From: Streptantibioticus ferralitis
GTDB lineage: Bacteria > Actinomycetota > Actinomycetes > Streptomycetales > Streptomycetaceae
Direction of reading: 5' to 3'
Assembly: GCF_029223525.1 (NCBI RefSeq)
Contig: NZ_JARHTQ010000031.1
Location: 23,024-87,023 of the forward strand
DNA length: 64,000 nt
Shown: piece by piece, positions 17,683-27,266 of the stretch
Numbering within the stretch: the first letter of the stretch is position 1
How the letters are laid out: each line of letters opens with the position of its first letter
Notes under the pieces: generated by a model
What the model saw: only the letters and a program-made list of their open reading frames with translations
Databases searched by the model: none
What the model was told of the DNA's origin: nothing
Made by a program: the position numbers and the translations under genes

Positions 17683-18590
17683 GGCAATCGCCACGGACCC
17701 CTGACCGTCGGCCCCCGAGGTTGCGGTTGCGTAGAGCATCCGGCCCCGACGGCGGTTGGAGGCTACCGCTCACGGCGAAGGGGTGCTGCGGTGCTGCGGA
17801 CGCTTGTCTCTCACGTGTCCGTGGCGCCGCTCCCATCGCCGGTCCGAGGGCCCGTGTGACATGAGGGCTGATGGTTTCAGAGTGCCGAGGGCCGCCGCCC
17901 AGTGGTTGGGCAGATACGTGTTCCGGTCCTCCCTCCCGGGTCTGGATGCGTTCCTGGACGGCTACGACCAGCATGCACAGCGCGATGGCGGCCCTGGACC
18001 GTAGGGGGGCGGGACTGGCTGATCGCCCGCAGTGGCCGGAGCAGCGATCACATGTGGCAGGGCCTGGTGTGCCCGACGGCCGGGACAGCTGGGATCTCCC
18101 CCCGGCGCAGGAAGCCCAGGGTGGCCCTTCGAGTTGTTGGATGAGTTCCTTGCCGAACAGGAGAGCGTCACCGTGTCGTGAGCAGGCATGTACGTACGCT
18201 GCCGCCGAGGGTCCAGGGGCCGCTGATGCCGCTCCGGGTAGGAAACGTGCCGCAGGCCGCAAGAAGCCCGGCCCACCGGTCCCCACCAGGTGTCCAGCGG
18301 ATCCGGCCGGGGCGCCTCAGCCGGTCCAGTGAGCGTCTCCGTATGCCGGTGTCGTACTCAGCCAGCGATGCGGGAAGCGCGCATGGGGGTGAGACCCTGT
18401 ATTGGGGCCGGTGGGTGCGTCCCGCTGGTGGCTCGCCGAGCTGCCATCCTGGGCTGGCGGTCGCCCGAGGACGCCGCGAGACGGATCCGTAAAAGAATTT
18501 TTCGGCCCGGGTGTCGATCCGGCGGTGGGGCGTTCGTAGTAGCAGTAGAAGGCCGGTAAGGAGCCGGCTGTTGCTGATGAGGAGAGCGTC
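17683..18590. other. 900-base gap without a convincing gene
   Basis: Many overlapping open frames occur on both strands but none shows recognisable sequence. A short plus-frame tail PFELLDEFLAEQESVTVS ending at about 18180 looks protein-like, so a decayed gene may lie here. No palindrome or repeat stands out. Confidence 0.3.
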
Positions 18591-18947
18591 ATGAAGCAGT
18601 ACCTGCTGTCGGTGCACATGGTCGAGGGGCAAGAGCCGCCGACGCCCGAGGTCATGCAGCAGATGTATGCCGATGTCGAGGCCTTCAACAGCCGGTTGCG
18701 GGCCGAGGGGGCCTGGGTCTTCGCGGGTGGGCTGCACCCGCCGACGTCCGCGACGGTGGTTCGGGTTCAGGACGGCAAGGTGCTGACGACGGATGGGCCG
18801 TTCGCGGAGACGAAGGAGCACCTAGGCGGGTTCTGGGTGATCAAGGCCGAGGACCTGGACGCCGCACTGGCCTGGGCGAGCGAGGCGACCAAGGCGTGTC
18901 AGGGACCGGTCGAGGTCCGTCCCTTCCAGGAGGAACCAGCGGAGTAG
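18591..18947 (+). CDS. YCII-related / DGPF domain protein
   Basis: A 118-residue protein with the literal DGPF motif at 68-71 ([16 protein letters not shown]), a ferredoxin-like fold related to YCII. It ends 7 bases before the sigma-factor gene, so the two are co-transcribed. This gene order is the hallmark of the ECF42 sigma group, whose members are genomically linked to DGPF proteins. The biochemical role of DGPF proteins is not established. Confidence 0.9.
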   Translation: MKQYLLSVHMVEGQEPPTPEVMQQMYADVEAFNSRLRAEGAWVFAGGLHPPTSATVVRVQDGKVLTTDGPFAETKEHLGGFWVIKAEDLDAALAWASEATKACQGPVEVRPFQEEPAE

Positions 18948-18954
18948 TACGTCG

Positions 18955-20175
18955 GTGACTTCCCACGACGACATCGAGAGCGTCTTCCGCGGCGAGTACG
19001 GCCGCTGTGTGGCCACCTTGATCCGTCTCTTCGGCGACATCGACGTCGCCGAAGAGGCGGTGCAGGACGCCTTCGCGGTGGCCCTGGCCCGGTGGCCGCA
19101 GACGGGATTGCCGCCCAATCCGGGTGCGTGGATCACCACCACGGCCCGTAACCGTGCCATCGACCGGCTGCGCCGTGACGCCTCCCGTCACGAGCGTCAT
19201 GCCCAAGCCGAGCTGCTGCACGGCCGAGAGGCGGAACCTGAAGGGGAGGGACCGGTGACCGATGACCGGCTGCGGCTGATCTTCACCTGCTGCCACCCGG
19301 CGTTGGGCCGCGGTGCCCAGGTCGCGCTGACACTGCGGCTGCTCGGCGGCCTGTCGACCCCGCAGATCGCACGTGCCTTCCTGGTACCCGAGGCAACGAT
19401 GGCGCAGCGTCTGGTGCGCGCGAAGCGCAAGATCAAGGACGCGGGCATCCCGTACCGGGTGCCCACCGAGGCCGAACTGCCCGACCGACTGCGCGCCGTG
19501 CTCGACACCGTCTACCTGGTCTTCAACGAGGGCTACACCGCCTCGGGCGGGGACATGCTGGTACGGGAGGACTTGTGCGCCGAGGCGGTACGGCTGGCCC
19601 GGCTGCTGGTCGAGCTGATGCCGGACGAAGCCGAGACCGTGGGGCTGCTGGCGTTGCTGCTGTTGACGCACACGCGCCGCACGGCCCGCACCGCGGCCGA
19701 CGGCTCGCTGGTGCTACTGGCCGACCAGGACCGCTCGCTGTGGGACCGGTCGCTCATCGAGGAGGGCCAGGCGCTGGTCCGCGCGTGCCTGCGCCGTGCT
19801 ATGCCTGGCCCGTACCAGATCCAAGCCGCGATCAACGCGGTGCACAGCGATGACACCCTCACCCCGGACGCCAGGTGGTCGCAGATCCTGCAGCTGTACG
19901 ACCTGCTGATGAGTTGCGCTGCGACGCCGGTTGTCGCGCTCAATCGGGCTGTCGCACTGGCTGAGGTGCACGGCCCCCAGGCGGCGCTTGCTGTCGTCGA
20001 CAGCCTGGAGGCCGACCTTGAGGCGTACCAGCCCTTCCACGCCACCCGCGCGGATCTGCTTCGCCGTCTGGGGCGCCACCAAGAGGCCGCCGAGGCGTAC
20101 GACGCCGCGCTCGCCTTGACCAGCAACGCCGCCGAGCGCGCCTTCCTGGAGGGACGAAAGCGTTCAGTCCGCTGA
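18955..20175 (+). CDS. ECF42-type RNA polymerase sigma factor
   Basis: A 406-residue sigma factor. The sigma-2 region is at about 1-85 ([31 protein letters not shown]) and sigma-4 at about 105-165 ([30 protein letters not shown]). A long C-terminal extension (about 200 residues, TPR-like helices) characterises ECF42. No anti-sigma factor is adjacent; in this group the extension itself is thought to regulate activity. GTG 18955 is 7 bases after the DGPF stop. Confidence 0.9.
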   Translation: MTSHDDIESVFRGEYGRCVATLIRLFGDIDVAEEAVQDAFAVALARWPQTGLPPNPGAWITTTARNRAIDRLRRDASRHERHAQAELLHGREAEPEGEGPVTDDRLRLIFTCCHPALGRGAQVALTLRLLGGLSTPQIARAFLVPEATMAQRLVRAKRKIKDAGIPYRVPTEAELPDRLRAVLDTVYLVFNEGYTASGGDMLVREDLCAEAVRLARLLVELMPDEAETVGLLALLLLTHTRRTARTAADGSLVLLADQDRSLWDRSLIEEGQALVRACLRRAMPGPYQIQAAINAVHSDDTLTPDARWSQILQLYDLLMSCAATPVVALNRAVALAEVHGPQAALAVVDSLEADLEAYQPFHATRADLLRRLGRHQEAAEAYDAALALTSNAAERAFLEGRKRSVR

Positions 20176-20297
20176 CGCCGCACGGGCTGCAGGTGGCCAG
20201 GGGGGCATTCGTGGCGTGTCCGAGGCCGACAGCACAGCGCACCGCGTCGCGCGTCCTGCACGCTGACTTCTGGGGCGCCCCCCGAGTTGACTCGGCG

Positions 20298-20450
20298 TCA
20301 ATTTTCGTCGCTGTCGCGCGGTTCGAGCCGGAAGTCGAACGCGACGGTCCCGGGATCGAGCGAGGTGACACCGCCGTCGACGGTGAGGACCGCGCCGTTG
20401 ACGAACGACGCGGCGGGCGACAGCAGCCAGCAGATCGCCGCGACGCTCGA
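20298..20450 (-). pseudogene. SDR C-terminal fragment
   Basis: Minus-strand ICWLLSPAASFVNGAVLTVD followed by GGVTSLDPGTVAF is the last 45 residues of an SDR. The rest of the gene (over 200 residues) is absent upstream. It is divergent from a broken TetR gene, so this was probably an SDR/TetR pair before deletion. Confidence 0.65.
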
Positions 20451-20659
20451 CGAGCTTGACGCGGCGAAGCTGCGATCGGGGGCCGCAGTCGCAAGTGATG
20501 TCCCGTCAGGGGAGCTGGACTTCGAACAACCTCCTCCTGGCCGTCGCCGAGGGCGCCGCGGGGGCAGCGTGATCCAGTCAACTGCGGTGCTGACAGCAGA
20601 CGCGACGCTCCGGCATCGGCGGCCGGGTGCCGACGAGGCCTGCCTAGTGGTGCTAGGCC

Positions 20660-20682
20660 CTTTCCTAGAGACTCCAGGAAAG
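20660..20682. promoter_or_regulatory. Inverted repeat upstream of TetR remnant
   Basis: CTTTCCT / AGGAAAG with a 9-base centre lies 22 bases before the TetR start. It may be a former operator of the decayed SDR/TetR pair. Confidence 0.4.
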
Positions 20683-20703
20683 AAGATTTGTGGAGGTACC
20701 CGT

Positions 20704-21283
20704 ATGGTGCGCGCAGGACTCTCCGCCACCCGGCCGGCGGCGGCAGCCGCGGAGATGGCGGACGAGGTCGGCCTCGACAAGGTCACGGTGTCCGCGCTCG
20801 CGGCGGCACTTCGCTGTCAACGACGCGAGCTTGTACTCGCACGTCAAGAACCTGCGGGAGCTACGTGTTCGGGTCGCCCTGCCGGCCGCCCAGGAGATGA
20901 CCGACCGCATCGCGGCGGCCGTCGCGGGCCGGGCCGGCAAGGACGCACTCGTCGCCTTCGCCAACGCCTACCGGCAGTACGCCCTCGAACACCCCGGACG
21001 CTACGCGGCGACCCAGATGCAGTTCGACCCGGAGGAAGTCGCCGACTCCGTCGGGTTCCACCGCAGCGCCGAGCTCACCTACGGCATGCTGCGCGCCTAC
21101 GGCCTCACCGAGCCGGACCTGACCGACGCGGGCCGCCTGCTGCGCAGAGCCTTCCACGGCTACGTCCACCTGGAGTTCACCGGCGGTTTCGGAGACCCCC
21201 GCGACGTACAGGAGTCCTGGTCGCGCTCACCGGTGTTCGGTGATGTTGGCGGGGACTTGCGGAGCTTTGGGTCCGGCAGGTGA
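20704..21283 (+). pseudogene. TetR family regulator, frameshifted and truncated
   Basis: ATG 20704 follows GGAGG. The first frame gives AAAAAEMADEVGLDKVTVSA, the first half of a TetR HTH. Near 20815 the frame changes to AVNDASLYSHVKNLRELRVR, the second half of the HTH, followed by an intact helical ligand domain (ALEHPGRYAATQMQFDP). Homology ends near 21225 and the last 17 residues look foreign. One indel inactivates the DNA-binding domain. Confidence 0.7.
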
Positions 21284-21359
21284 TGCAGCGAGCTGGGCTG
21301 ATGTGTCGGCGCGCCCGTGATCACGCTGTCGGCGCCCGTCGCCACCGCGCGTGCGGTCA

Positions 21360-21971
21360 TCATTCCCAGCCTCGCCAGATGTTCTCGAAGGCCGCCTCGT
21401 CGATGGCCCGCCGATGCCGTTCGAACTCCAGATCCTTCAACGCGTCATCGACGGTGGCCAGCACCGTCGCCACCGGGTCGTCCGCCGGGCTGGGCGAGTC
21501 CTCATTTTGCTTGTCGCGGATCCCGATGGCCGCCGCGAGCGCGGCGAGGACGGGCTCGTCCGACGTCCAGCGGTCCGCCGCCTCACGGCGGGCGGGTGAG
21601 TCGACGAGCACCATCTGACCGGCCCGGAAGGGCGTCCAGCGGGCGCGGCGTTCCTGGGTGAGCTGCCCTTCCGCCTGGAGGGCGGCCAGATAGGCCGCTG
21701 ACAGGCCCCGGCCTCTGCGCCACAGCCAGTCGTCGATTGACTCGTACGGCGCCTCCTGGACAAGAGTCGCGGCGGCCTCGTCCAACAGGCGATCAGCTAT
21801 CGCTGGCCGGTAGGTCGGCACGATGCGATCGCCGTCCAGCCGGATGGCTTCGGCGTTCAGGAGGTCGATCAGCTCGGCTCCAGCGAGCGCAAGCGACAGG
21901 TTGCCGCGCCCCAGTGGGCGACTGGACGCCATGTCGATGGCACCGATGAGCAGGTCCCGAGGTGTGGTCAT
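21360..21971 (-). CDS. GPP34 (Golgi phosphoprotein 3-like) family protein
   Basis: A 203-residue protein. MTTPRDLLIGAIDMASSRPL, then LSLALAGAELIDLL, VPTYRPAIADRLLDEAA and SIDDWLWRRGRGL are the conserved blocks of actinomycete GPP34 proteins. ATG 21971 is preceded by GGAG. Eukaryotic relatives bind phosphatidylinositol-4-phosphate; the bacterial role is unknown. It stands alone among decayed sequence. Confidence 0.85.
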   Translation of the reverse strand: MTTPRDLLIGAIDMASSRPLGRGNLSLALAGAELIDLLNAEAIRLDGDRIVPTYRPAIADRLLDEAAATLVQEAPYESIDDWLWRRGRGLSAAYLAALQAEGQLTQERRARWTPFRAGQMVLVDSPARREAADRWTSDEPVLAALAAAIGIRDKQNEDSPSPADDPVATVLATVDDALKDLEFERHRRAIDEAAFENIWRGWE

Positions 21972-22714
21972 GAACGGCTCCACGTCAGAGGCATAAGGGG
22001 TGATGCGTCGCTGATCAGCTGGCCCGGTACTCGGCGTGAGGCAAGCGGTGAGATCAGCTGACATCGTCCGGGGCCGCTGCGACCGCTGGACGGGTTCGCT
22101 TTGCACAGCCGGCGGGCGTGAAGTCCGGCCCGGCACCGTCGACCTGCTCCAGATGGGCCAGGCCTTCTTCCCTCGGTATGCCAGCCCGGACGCGCAGGTG
22201 ATTGATCGGGTATGTGGCCATGTCCCGCCTCTCGGATCGTGTCGTGTCGAGCCGCTACCCAGGCCGGTGCACGGGCTGCTGACGCCTGGGTGACGGATGC
22301 CCGTCGGCTGAGCTCGATGCCGCTGAGGCCAGTCCTGATCGGGCTAGCGGCCGGAGACGTCCGTCCCTTCTGCGCCCATGGTTCCACTCCGCGCGCACCG
22401 ACGCCGGTCCGGGTGAACCGGCACGGCTCGACGAGGAAGCGCCGGCCCTCCGGTGTGTAGCCGTCGACGGTCGCTCGCAGGTTGCCCAGCGGTTGGGGCC
22501 CCTGCCGTCCGCTCTCGTGGTGGTCACCCGGTTGGCCTCACGCGGAAGACGACCGTGCCTGCCGTGGGCGTCGGGCACAGGCTCAAGCAGTGTTTCCGTC
22601 ATTTGCACCTGATGGGGACCGCTGAGTGCGCGAGTGTTGCCGGGACCGTGGATTTCGTGAGCGAGTGGTGGGCTGGTCGTCCGCGAGCCGATGCCGAAGT
22701 TCGGCCCCAGTGGG
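21972..22714. other. Gap without a confident gene
   Basis: A minus-strand frame around 22330-22480 reads GNLRATVDGYTPEGRRFLVE and may be part of a lost protein. A short minus ORF near 22060-22220 (MATYPINHLRV) also looks protein-like. No family is recognised and no intact start/stop pair is convincing. Confidence 0.3.
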
Positions 22715-23509
22715 CTAGGGGAGGATGGAGTCGACGTAGCCGCCGTCTACCCGTAGTGCTCCTCCGGTTGTCGCGGATGCTTGGTGGGAGCTGAGGTAGA
22801 CGACCATGTTCGCGATTTCCTCGGGTTCGATGAGCCGTTGGAGCAGCGACTGCGGACGGTGTTCACGCATGAACCGCCGTTGTGCCTCGTCCCACGGGAG
22901 GCTTCGGTCCACCAGTTGGTAGACGAAGTCTTCCACGCCTTCGGTGTGGGTGGGTCCGGCGATGACGGCGTTCACGGTGACTCCGGTGCCGGCGGCCGCC
23001 TTGGCGAATCCCCGGCCTACTGCCAGCAGAGCCGTTTTGGACATCCCGTAGTGGATCATCTCCGCGGGGATGACCACTGCCGAGTCGCTCGCGATGTATT
23101 GGATGCGACCCCAGCCCTGCTCGGTCATGGCTGGCAGGTACCTGCGGGTGAGCCGGACGGCCGCGAGGACGTTGATGTCGAAGTATCGGCGCCACTCCTC
23201 GTCGGTGATCTCCAGGGCGGGCGCGGCTCCGAAGACGCCCAGGTTGTTGATGAGGATGTCCACGTGGGGCAGGGCCTGAGCGGCCTGGTCGGTTCCTTCT
23301 TGCGACGTCACATCCGCCGGTACGGGGACGAAGTCGCCGTGCGGGGCCTGCTCGCTGAGACGGTTGATCGCTTCCTCGACGCGGGCGGGGCTGCGGCCGT
23401 TGATCCCCACTCGTGCCCCCGCGCGGGCGAGCCCAGCGGCGATCGCGGCCCCGATGCCTTGTGTCGATCCGGTGACCAGGGCGGTGCGTCCCGTCAGATC
23501 CAGCTGCAT
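22715..23509 (-). CDS. SDR family oxidoreductase
   Basis: A 264-residue classical SDR: TGSTQGIG at 13-20, NNLG at 88-91, Ser141/143, Y154-x3-K158 and a C-terminal VDGG. GAGGAGGAC just upstream fixes ATG 23509. No neighbouring regulator or operon partner is visible. Substrate unknown. Confidence 0.9.
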   Translation of the reverse strand: MQLDLTGRTALVTGSTQGIGAAIAAGLARAGARVGINGRSPARVEEAINRLSEQAPHGDFVPVPADVTSQEGTDQAAQALPHVDILINNLGVFGAAPALEITDEEWRRYFDINVLAAVRLTRRYLPAMTEQGWGRIQYIASDSAVVIPAEMIHYGMSKTALLAVGRGFAKAAAGTGVTVNAVIAGPTHTEGVEDFVYQLVDRSLPWDEAQRRFMREHRPQSLLQRLIEPEEIANMVVYLSSHQASATTGGALRVDGGYVDSILP

Positions 23510-23851
23510 CGATGTCCTCCTCGGTCCGGCCGACTGCCTACTGCCCGATCATCGGGTTCGTCGACGGATCGCGCCGCCCGACGTCCTGGCGCGCATACCG
23601 CCGTCCAGGTGGAGCGGCCATGTGGTGGCGGGCAGCGGCCCGGCGCTCGGCAGATCCCGGGTTGGGGAGTGGTGGGCGTTGTTCTCCTCGGGGCACCTCG
23701 GCGTCTGGACCATCAGCGGTACCCCGGCCGGTGCCGAGATGAGGCGCCCGGCTGGGCGTGTCGGATTGCGGGTCCGCGCCGTGCTCGTGGTGTGCGTGGG
23801 CGGACTGCGCACTGCTCCGGGCCACCGTGGCTTCCGCCATGAGCTGCGCCT
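23510..23851. other. No gene recognised
   Basis: Only shadow-like open frames. This may contain the missing C-terminal coding part of the nuclease-like gene to its right. Confidence 0.3.
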
Positions 23852-24220
23852 TCAGCGTGCGTCGCTGCCCCGGCAGACGGGGTGCTCGGCAGACCGGGTG
23901 CTGATGGCCAGCGACGACTGCCGGTTGAACCTGGGAGTCCGGAGCATCGTTGGCGCGACTGAACTGCCAGCATGGCGGTGGCTGGTGCGGCTGGTCATTC
24001 GGGCCTTGCAGTCGATCAGGGCAACTCGCCGGCCGTTGGCAGCGATCAGGTCAGGTGTCCAGCGCAACGAACTGTCGATACGGCGCAAGGCAAAACGGAC
24101 GGCGTTACTCAGCACGCCTTGGCCCCAGGCGTCGACTGCCCATCCGCGCCGGGTGAGTTCCCAGGCGACACATTCCTCATGGGCATCGCCTGCGATCTTC
24201 CTCTCTTGAAAGCTCGCCAT
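23852..24220 (-). CDS. PD-(D/E)XK nuclease-like protein, possibly truncated
   Basis: ATG 24220 begins MASFQERKIAGDAHEECVAW. TPDLIAANGRRVALIDCKA then matches the PD-(D/E)XK pattern (PD, 10 residues, IDCK). The core helix-strand order resembles endonuclease-fold proteins of mobile elements. After about residue 85 the sequence loses the expected pattern, so a frameshift or truncation is possible. It may be a restriction-like or replication-associated nuclease; no methylase is nearby. Confidence 0.5.
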   Translation of the reverse strand: MASFQERKIAGDAHEECVAWELTRRGWAVDAWGQGVLSNAVRFALRRIDSSLRWTPDLIAANGRRVALIDCKARMTSRTSHRHAGSSVAPTMLRTPRFNRQSSLAISTRSAEHPVCRGSDAR

Positions 24221-24452
24221 ACCGACCAGTGTTGCGCATCGTCTGCGGGCCGAACCGAGGGACGGACGCCAATGGGCCAGGTCAGGACAGCCGAGTTGGC
24301 GCTCGTCCTTGGCCGTCAATGTTCATAGTTGTTCGCTGGAGTCTCATGGCGTCTCACTGCGGACACTGAAGGTTGACTGGATCTCACCCCTGAGCCAGGA
24401 ACGGAGTGGGGTGCCAGAGGGACCTGAAACGGAGAAGGCGGTCAAGAGGTCG

Positions 24453-24839
24453 TCATGGGGGAGAAGCTCCTGCGCCATCGGCCAGGGCTAGGGTTTCGTC
24501 CGAGGCACGCTGGCGCTGGCCGACGTAGCGGGCGTGCTCGGCGCCTGCGGATGTTGTAAGTCGTGCTGCGCACTCGCCCATAGACGGCGGGCCTGCAACT
24601 GAGATGCGGGCTGCTTGCTCTACCAGAGCACGCACCGTGTCGCCGATGGCATCAACTTCGTGGGCGGACGGCATGCACTTCTGGAGGTGGGCGCGCCGGC
24701 CGGGCTGATCGGCGCGAGCCCGCCGTTCCTCGCGTGCTTGGCGGCTCGCGGTGGCGGTCCGCGCGAAATTGTCGAACGCACCCATGAACCCTTCATATGC
24801 CTCGAGTGAGCCGTACCGGAACGGCGAGAACGACGCCAT
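24453..24839 (-). CDS. Hypothetical protein, 128 aa
   Basis: Soluble, largely helical product beginning MASFSPFRYGSLEAYEGFMG. It has a charged middle (QAREERRARADQPGRR) and several Ala-rich helices. No ribosome site stands out and no family is recognised. It lies in the same direction as the nuclease-like gene, separated by about 230 bases. Confidence 0.35.
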   Translation of the reverse strand: MASFSPFRYGSLEAYEGFMGAFDNFARTATASRQAREERRARADQPGRRAHLQKCMPSAHEVDAIGDTVRALVEQAARISVAGPPSMGECAARLTTSAGAEHARYVGQRQRASDETLALADGAGASPP

Positions 24840-25097
24840 CCATCGACGCCGAGGCCGCCGCCCGCGCAGATCAGGCGGGCACCGTCATAGGTCAGGCCAA
24901 GTCGCAAGACGGTCGAGTCAAGTCGGCAACGTTCGCAGATCTGTTGGGAAGTATTCCATCGTGTGTGAATGGGGGGCGAGGCGCGCAGATTTGTGTTTTC
25001 TATTGACTAGTTATGTTGACTTTGGTTCGCTTGGCACGCCCTGCGCAAGGCATCAGATCCGCGACCGTCCGTTGCCTCCTCGGACTCAGGAGAACCG

Positions 25098-27191
25098 ATG
25101 CGCAAGATGTGGGCCGCCCTCATAGCGGCCGCGCTGACAGTGGTACCTCTCGCGGTTGTCCCCTTCGCCGCCACTCCGGCCGAAGCTGTCGACAACGGCT
25201 TGGCCCTCACCCCGCCGATGGGCTGGAACGACTGGAACGCCTTCGGCTGCAACGTCAGCGAGCAACTCGTCGAGCAGACCGCAGACAAGATCGTCTCCAG
25301 CGGGCTTCGGGCCGCCGGCTATCAGTACCTCAACATCGACGACTGCTGGATGGGCAAGTCCCGTGACAGCGGCGGCAATCTCGTCCCCGACTCGACCAAG
25401 TTCCCACACGGCATCAAAGGCGTTGCCGACTACGTACACGCCAAGGGCCTCAAGCTCGGCATCTACGAAAGCGCCGGCACGATGACCTGCGCCGGGTACC
25501 CCGGCAGCCTCGGCCATGAGCAACAGGACGCGAACACCTTCGCCACCTGGGGTGTCGACTACCTGAAGTACGACAACTGCAACAACATGGGCATACCGGC
25601 CCGGCAGCGTTACCAGGCCATGGGCGACGCCCTGGCCAAGACCGGCCGCCCGATCGTCTACAGCCTCTGTGACTGGGGCGAGGAGAATGTGCCGAGTTGG
25701 GGAGGCTCGGTCGGCAACCTCTGGCGTACCACCGGCGACATCGACGCCTCGTATGGTCGGATGCTCGCCATCTTCCACCAGAACGTCAACCTCGCCGCCG
25801 CGGCCGGTCCGGGCTCCTGGAACGACCCGGACATGCTGGAAGTCGGCAACGGTATGACGCCGACCGAGGACCGCACCGAGTTCTCGCTGTGGGCCGAGAT
25901 GGCCGCACCGCTGATCTCGGGCACCGACCTGCGCAGCGCAAGCGCCGACACCCTCGCGATATACGGCAACAAGGAAGTCATCGCCGTCGACCAGGACAAG
26001 CTCGGCAGGCAGGGAAAGCCAGTCAGTATGGCAGGCGGGCTGGACGTACTGGCCAAGCCCCTCGCCGACGGAAGTGTCGCGGTGACCTTGTTCAACGAGA
26101 ACACCACGCCCGCCGTCATCTCCACCACGGCTTCGGCGATCGGGCTGGGGGCCGCCAAGGACTACACCGTGCGAGACCTCTGGGCGCACCGCACGACCGA
26201 GACCGCCAAGGCCATCAGCGGCTTCGTGCCCGGACACGGCACGGTGATGTACCGGGTCGCACCCACCCGCAGACCGGACGCTTATGCGCCCAACGTAGTT
26301 GTGGACACCACAGGGTCCGGCTGGTCGGCCGGCAGCTCCGCCACGGTGACCTCGACCGTCACCGACAACGGTGCGCGGGCCGCCACCGATGTCCGCCTTG
26401 GGGTCCATGTCCCCGCCGGGTGGACCGTCACCCCGCTCACCCGCACCCGTTTCGCCCGGGTGCCCAGCGGCGGTCAGGCCGTCGCCAGGTTCCGGGTGAC
26501 CGCCCCTGCCGTCCTCCCCGCTCCGATCACCCGTACCACCGTCACCGCGGTCGCGTCCGTCCACGGGCCGGGCGGCAGCCAGACGGTGACCGCGCCGAAC
26601 CCGGTGGAGCTCTCCGCCCCGGTCCGGGCGCCGTTCAAGACCTTCTCCGACAACACGGCCACCTTCGGTGCGCAGGACAGTAGGCTCGCCATCGATGGCG
26701 CGGGCGCGGACTTGTGGGACGGCACCGACCAGTACAGCGCGATCTACCAGCAGGGCGCGGAGCACGACGGCTCCACCACGGTTGTCAAGGTGACCGCCCA
26801 GGCCGACACCAGCGAGTGGGCGAAGGCCGGGATCATGGTGCGAGATGACATCACCAAGCCCGGCAGTTCTCCCGGCTACCTGATCCTCGCCGAGGCCCCT
26901 GGCAAGGGCTACGTCCTGCAGTGGGACAGCACCGGCAGCGGGCGTCTGGACTCCAACAGCGCCCCGCCCAACGAGGGCAGCGGCACCGCCGCCTACCCCA
27001 GCTGGCTCAAGTTGGTCCGCTCCGGGTCCACTTACACCGGCTACTACTCGACCGACGGCACCGACTGGACCCAGGTCGCCGCGGCCACACTTCCCGGCGT
27101 GACCGCCACTCAGGATGTCGGTGTGTTCACCAGTTCCCACAGCGAAGGCGCCAGCGGCGAAGCAGACTTCGCGGGATTCACCCAGAACTGA
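25098..27191 (+). CDS. Secreted GH27 alpha-galactosidase with NEW3-like and C-terminal beta modules
   Basis: 697 residues with a signal peptide (cleavage near ATPAEA-VDNG, residue 30). The GH27 barrel (about 31-300) has the nucleophile D159 in YLKYDNC and the acid/base D214 in WRTTGDIDAS, by alignment with human GLA D170/D231. A beta-sandwich follows, then an NPCBM-associated NEW3-like domain (about 395-505). The C-terminal beta-sandwich (about 520-697) has IMVRDDITKPGSSPGYLIL, typical of laminin-G/DUF1349-like modules. It removes terminal alpha-galactose from extracellular polymers. A second GH27 gene follows 75 bases downstream. Confidence 0.92.
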   Translation: MRKMWAALIAAALTVVPLAVVPFAATPAEAVDNGLALTPPMGWNDWNAFGCNVSEQLVEQTADKIVSSGLRAAGYQYLNIDDCWMGKSRDSGGNLVPDSTKFPHGIKGVADYVHAKGLKLGIYESAGTMTCAGYPGSLGHEQQDANTFATWGVDYLKYDNCNNMGIPARQRYQAMGDALAKTGRPIVYSLCDWGEENVPSWGGSVGNLWRTTGDIDASYGRMLAIFHQNVNLAAAAGPGSWNDPDMLEVGNGMTPTEDRTEFSLWAEMAAPLISGTDLRSASADTLAIYGNKEVIAVDQDKLGRQGKPVSMAGGLDVLAKPLADGSVAVTLFNENTTPAVISTTASAIGLGAAKDYTVRDLWAHRTTETAKAISGFVPGHGTVMYRVAPTRRPDAYAPNVVVDTTGSGWSAGSSATVTSTVTDNGARAATDVRLGVHVPAGWTVTPLTRTRFARVPSGGQAVARFRVTAPAVLPAPITRTTVTAVASVHGPGGSQTVTAPNPVELSAPVRAPFKTFSDNTATFGAQDSRLAIDGAGADLWDGTDQYSAIYQQGAEHDGSTTVVKVTAQADTSEWAKAGIMVRDDITKPGSSPGYLILAEAPGKGYVLQWDSTGSGRLDSNSAPPNEGSGTAAYPSWLKLVRSGSTYTGYYSTDGTDWTQVAAATLPGVTATQDVGVFTSSHSEGASGEADFAGFTQN

Positions 27192-27266
27192 CATCCGCGG
27201 CGGAGCGGCCCGCCAGCCGCTCCGCCGCCGTCCAACCCCATTCCCCACACACCGGTGGAGCTCCCC

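Noticed and set aside
18178..18492. Possible group II intron or catalytic RNA remnant
   Set aside because: No domain V-like sequence or reverse transcriptase coding region could be identified.
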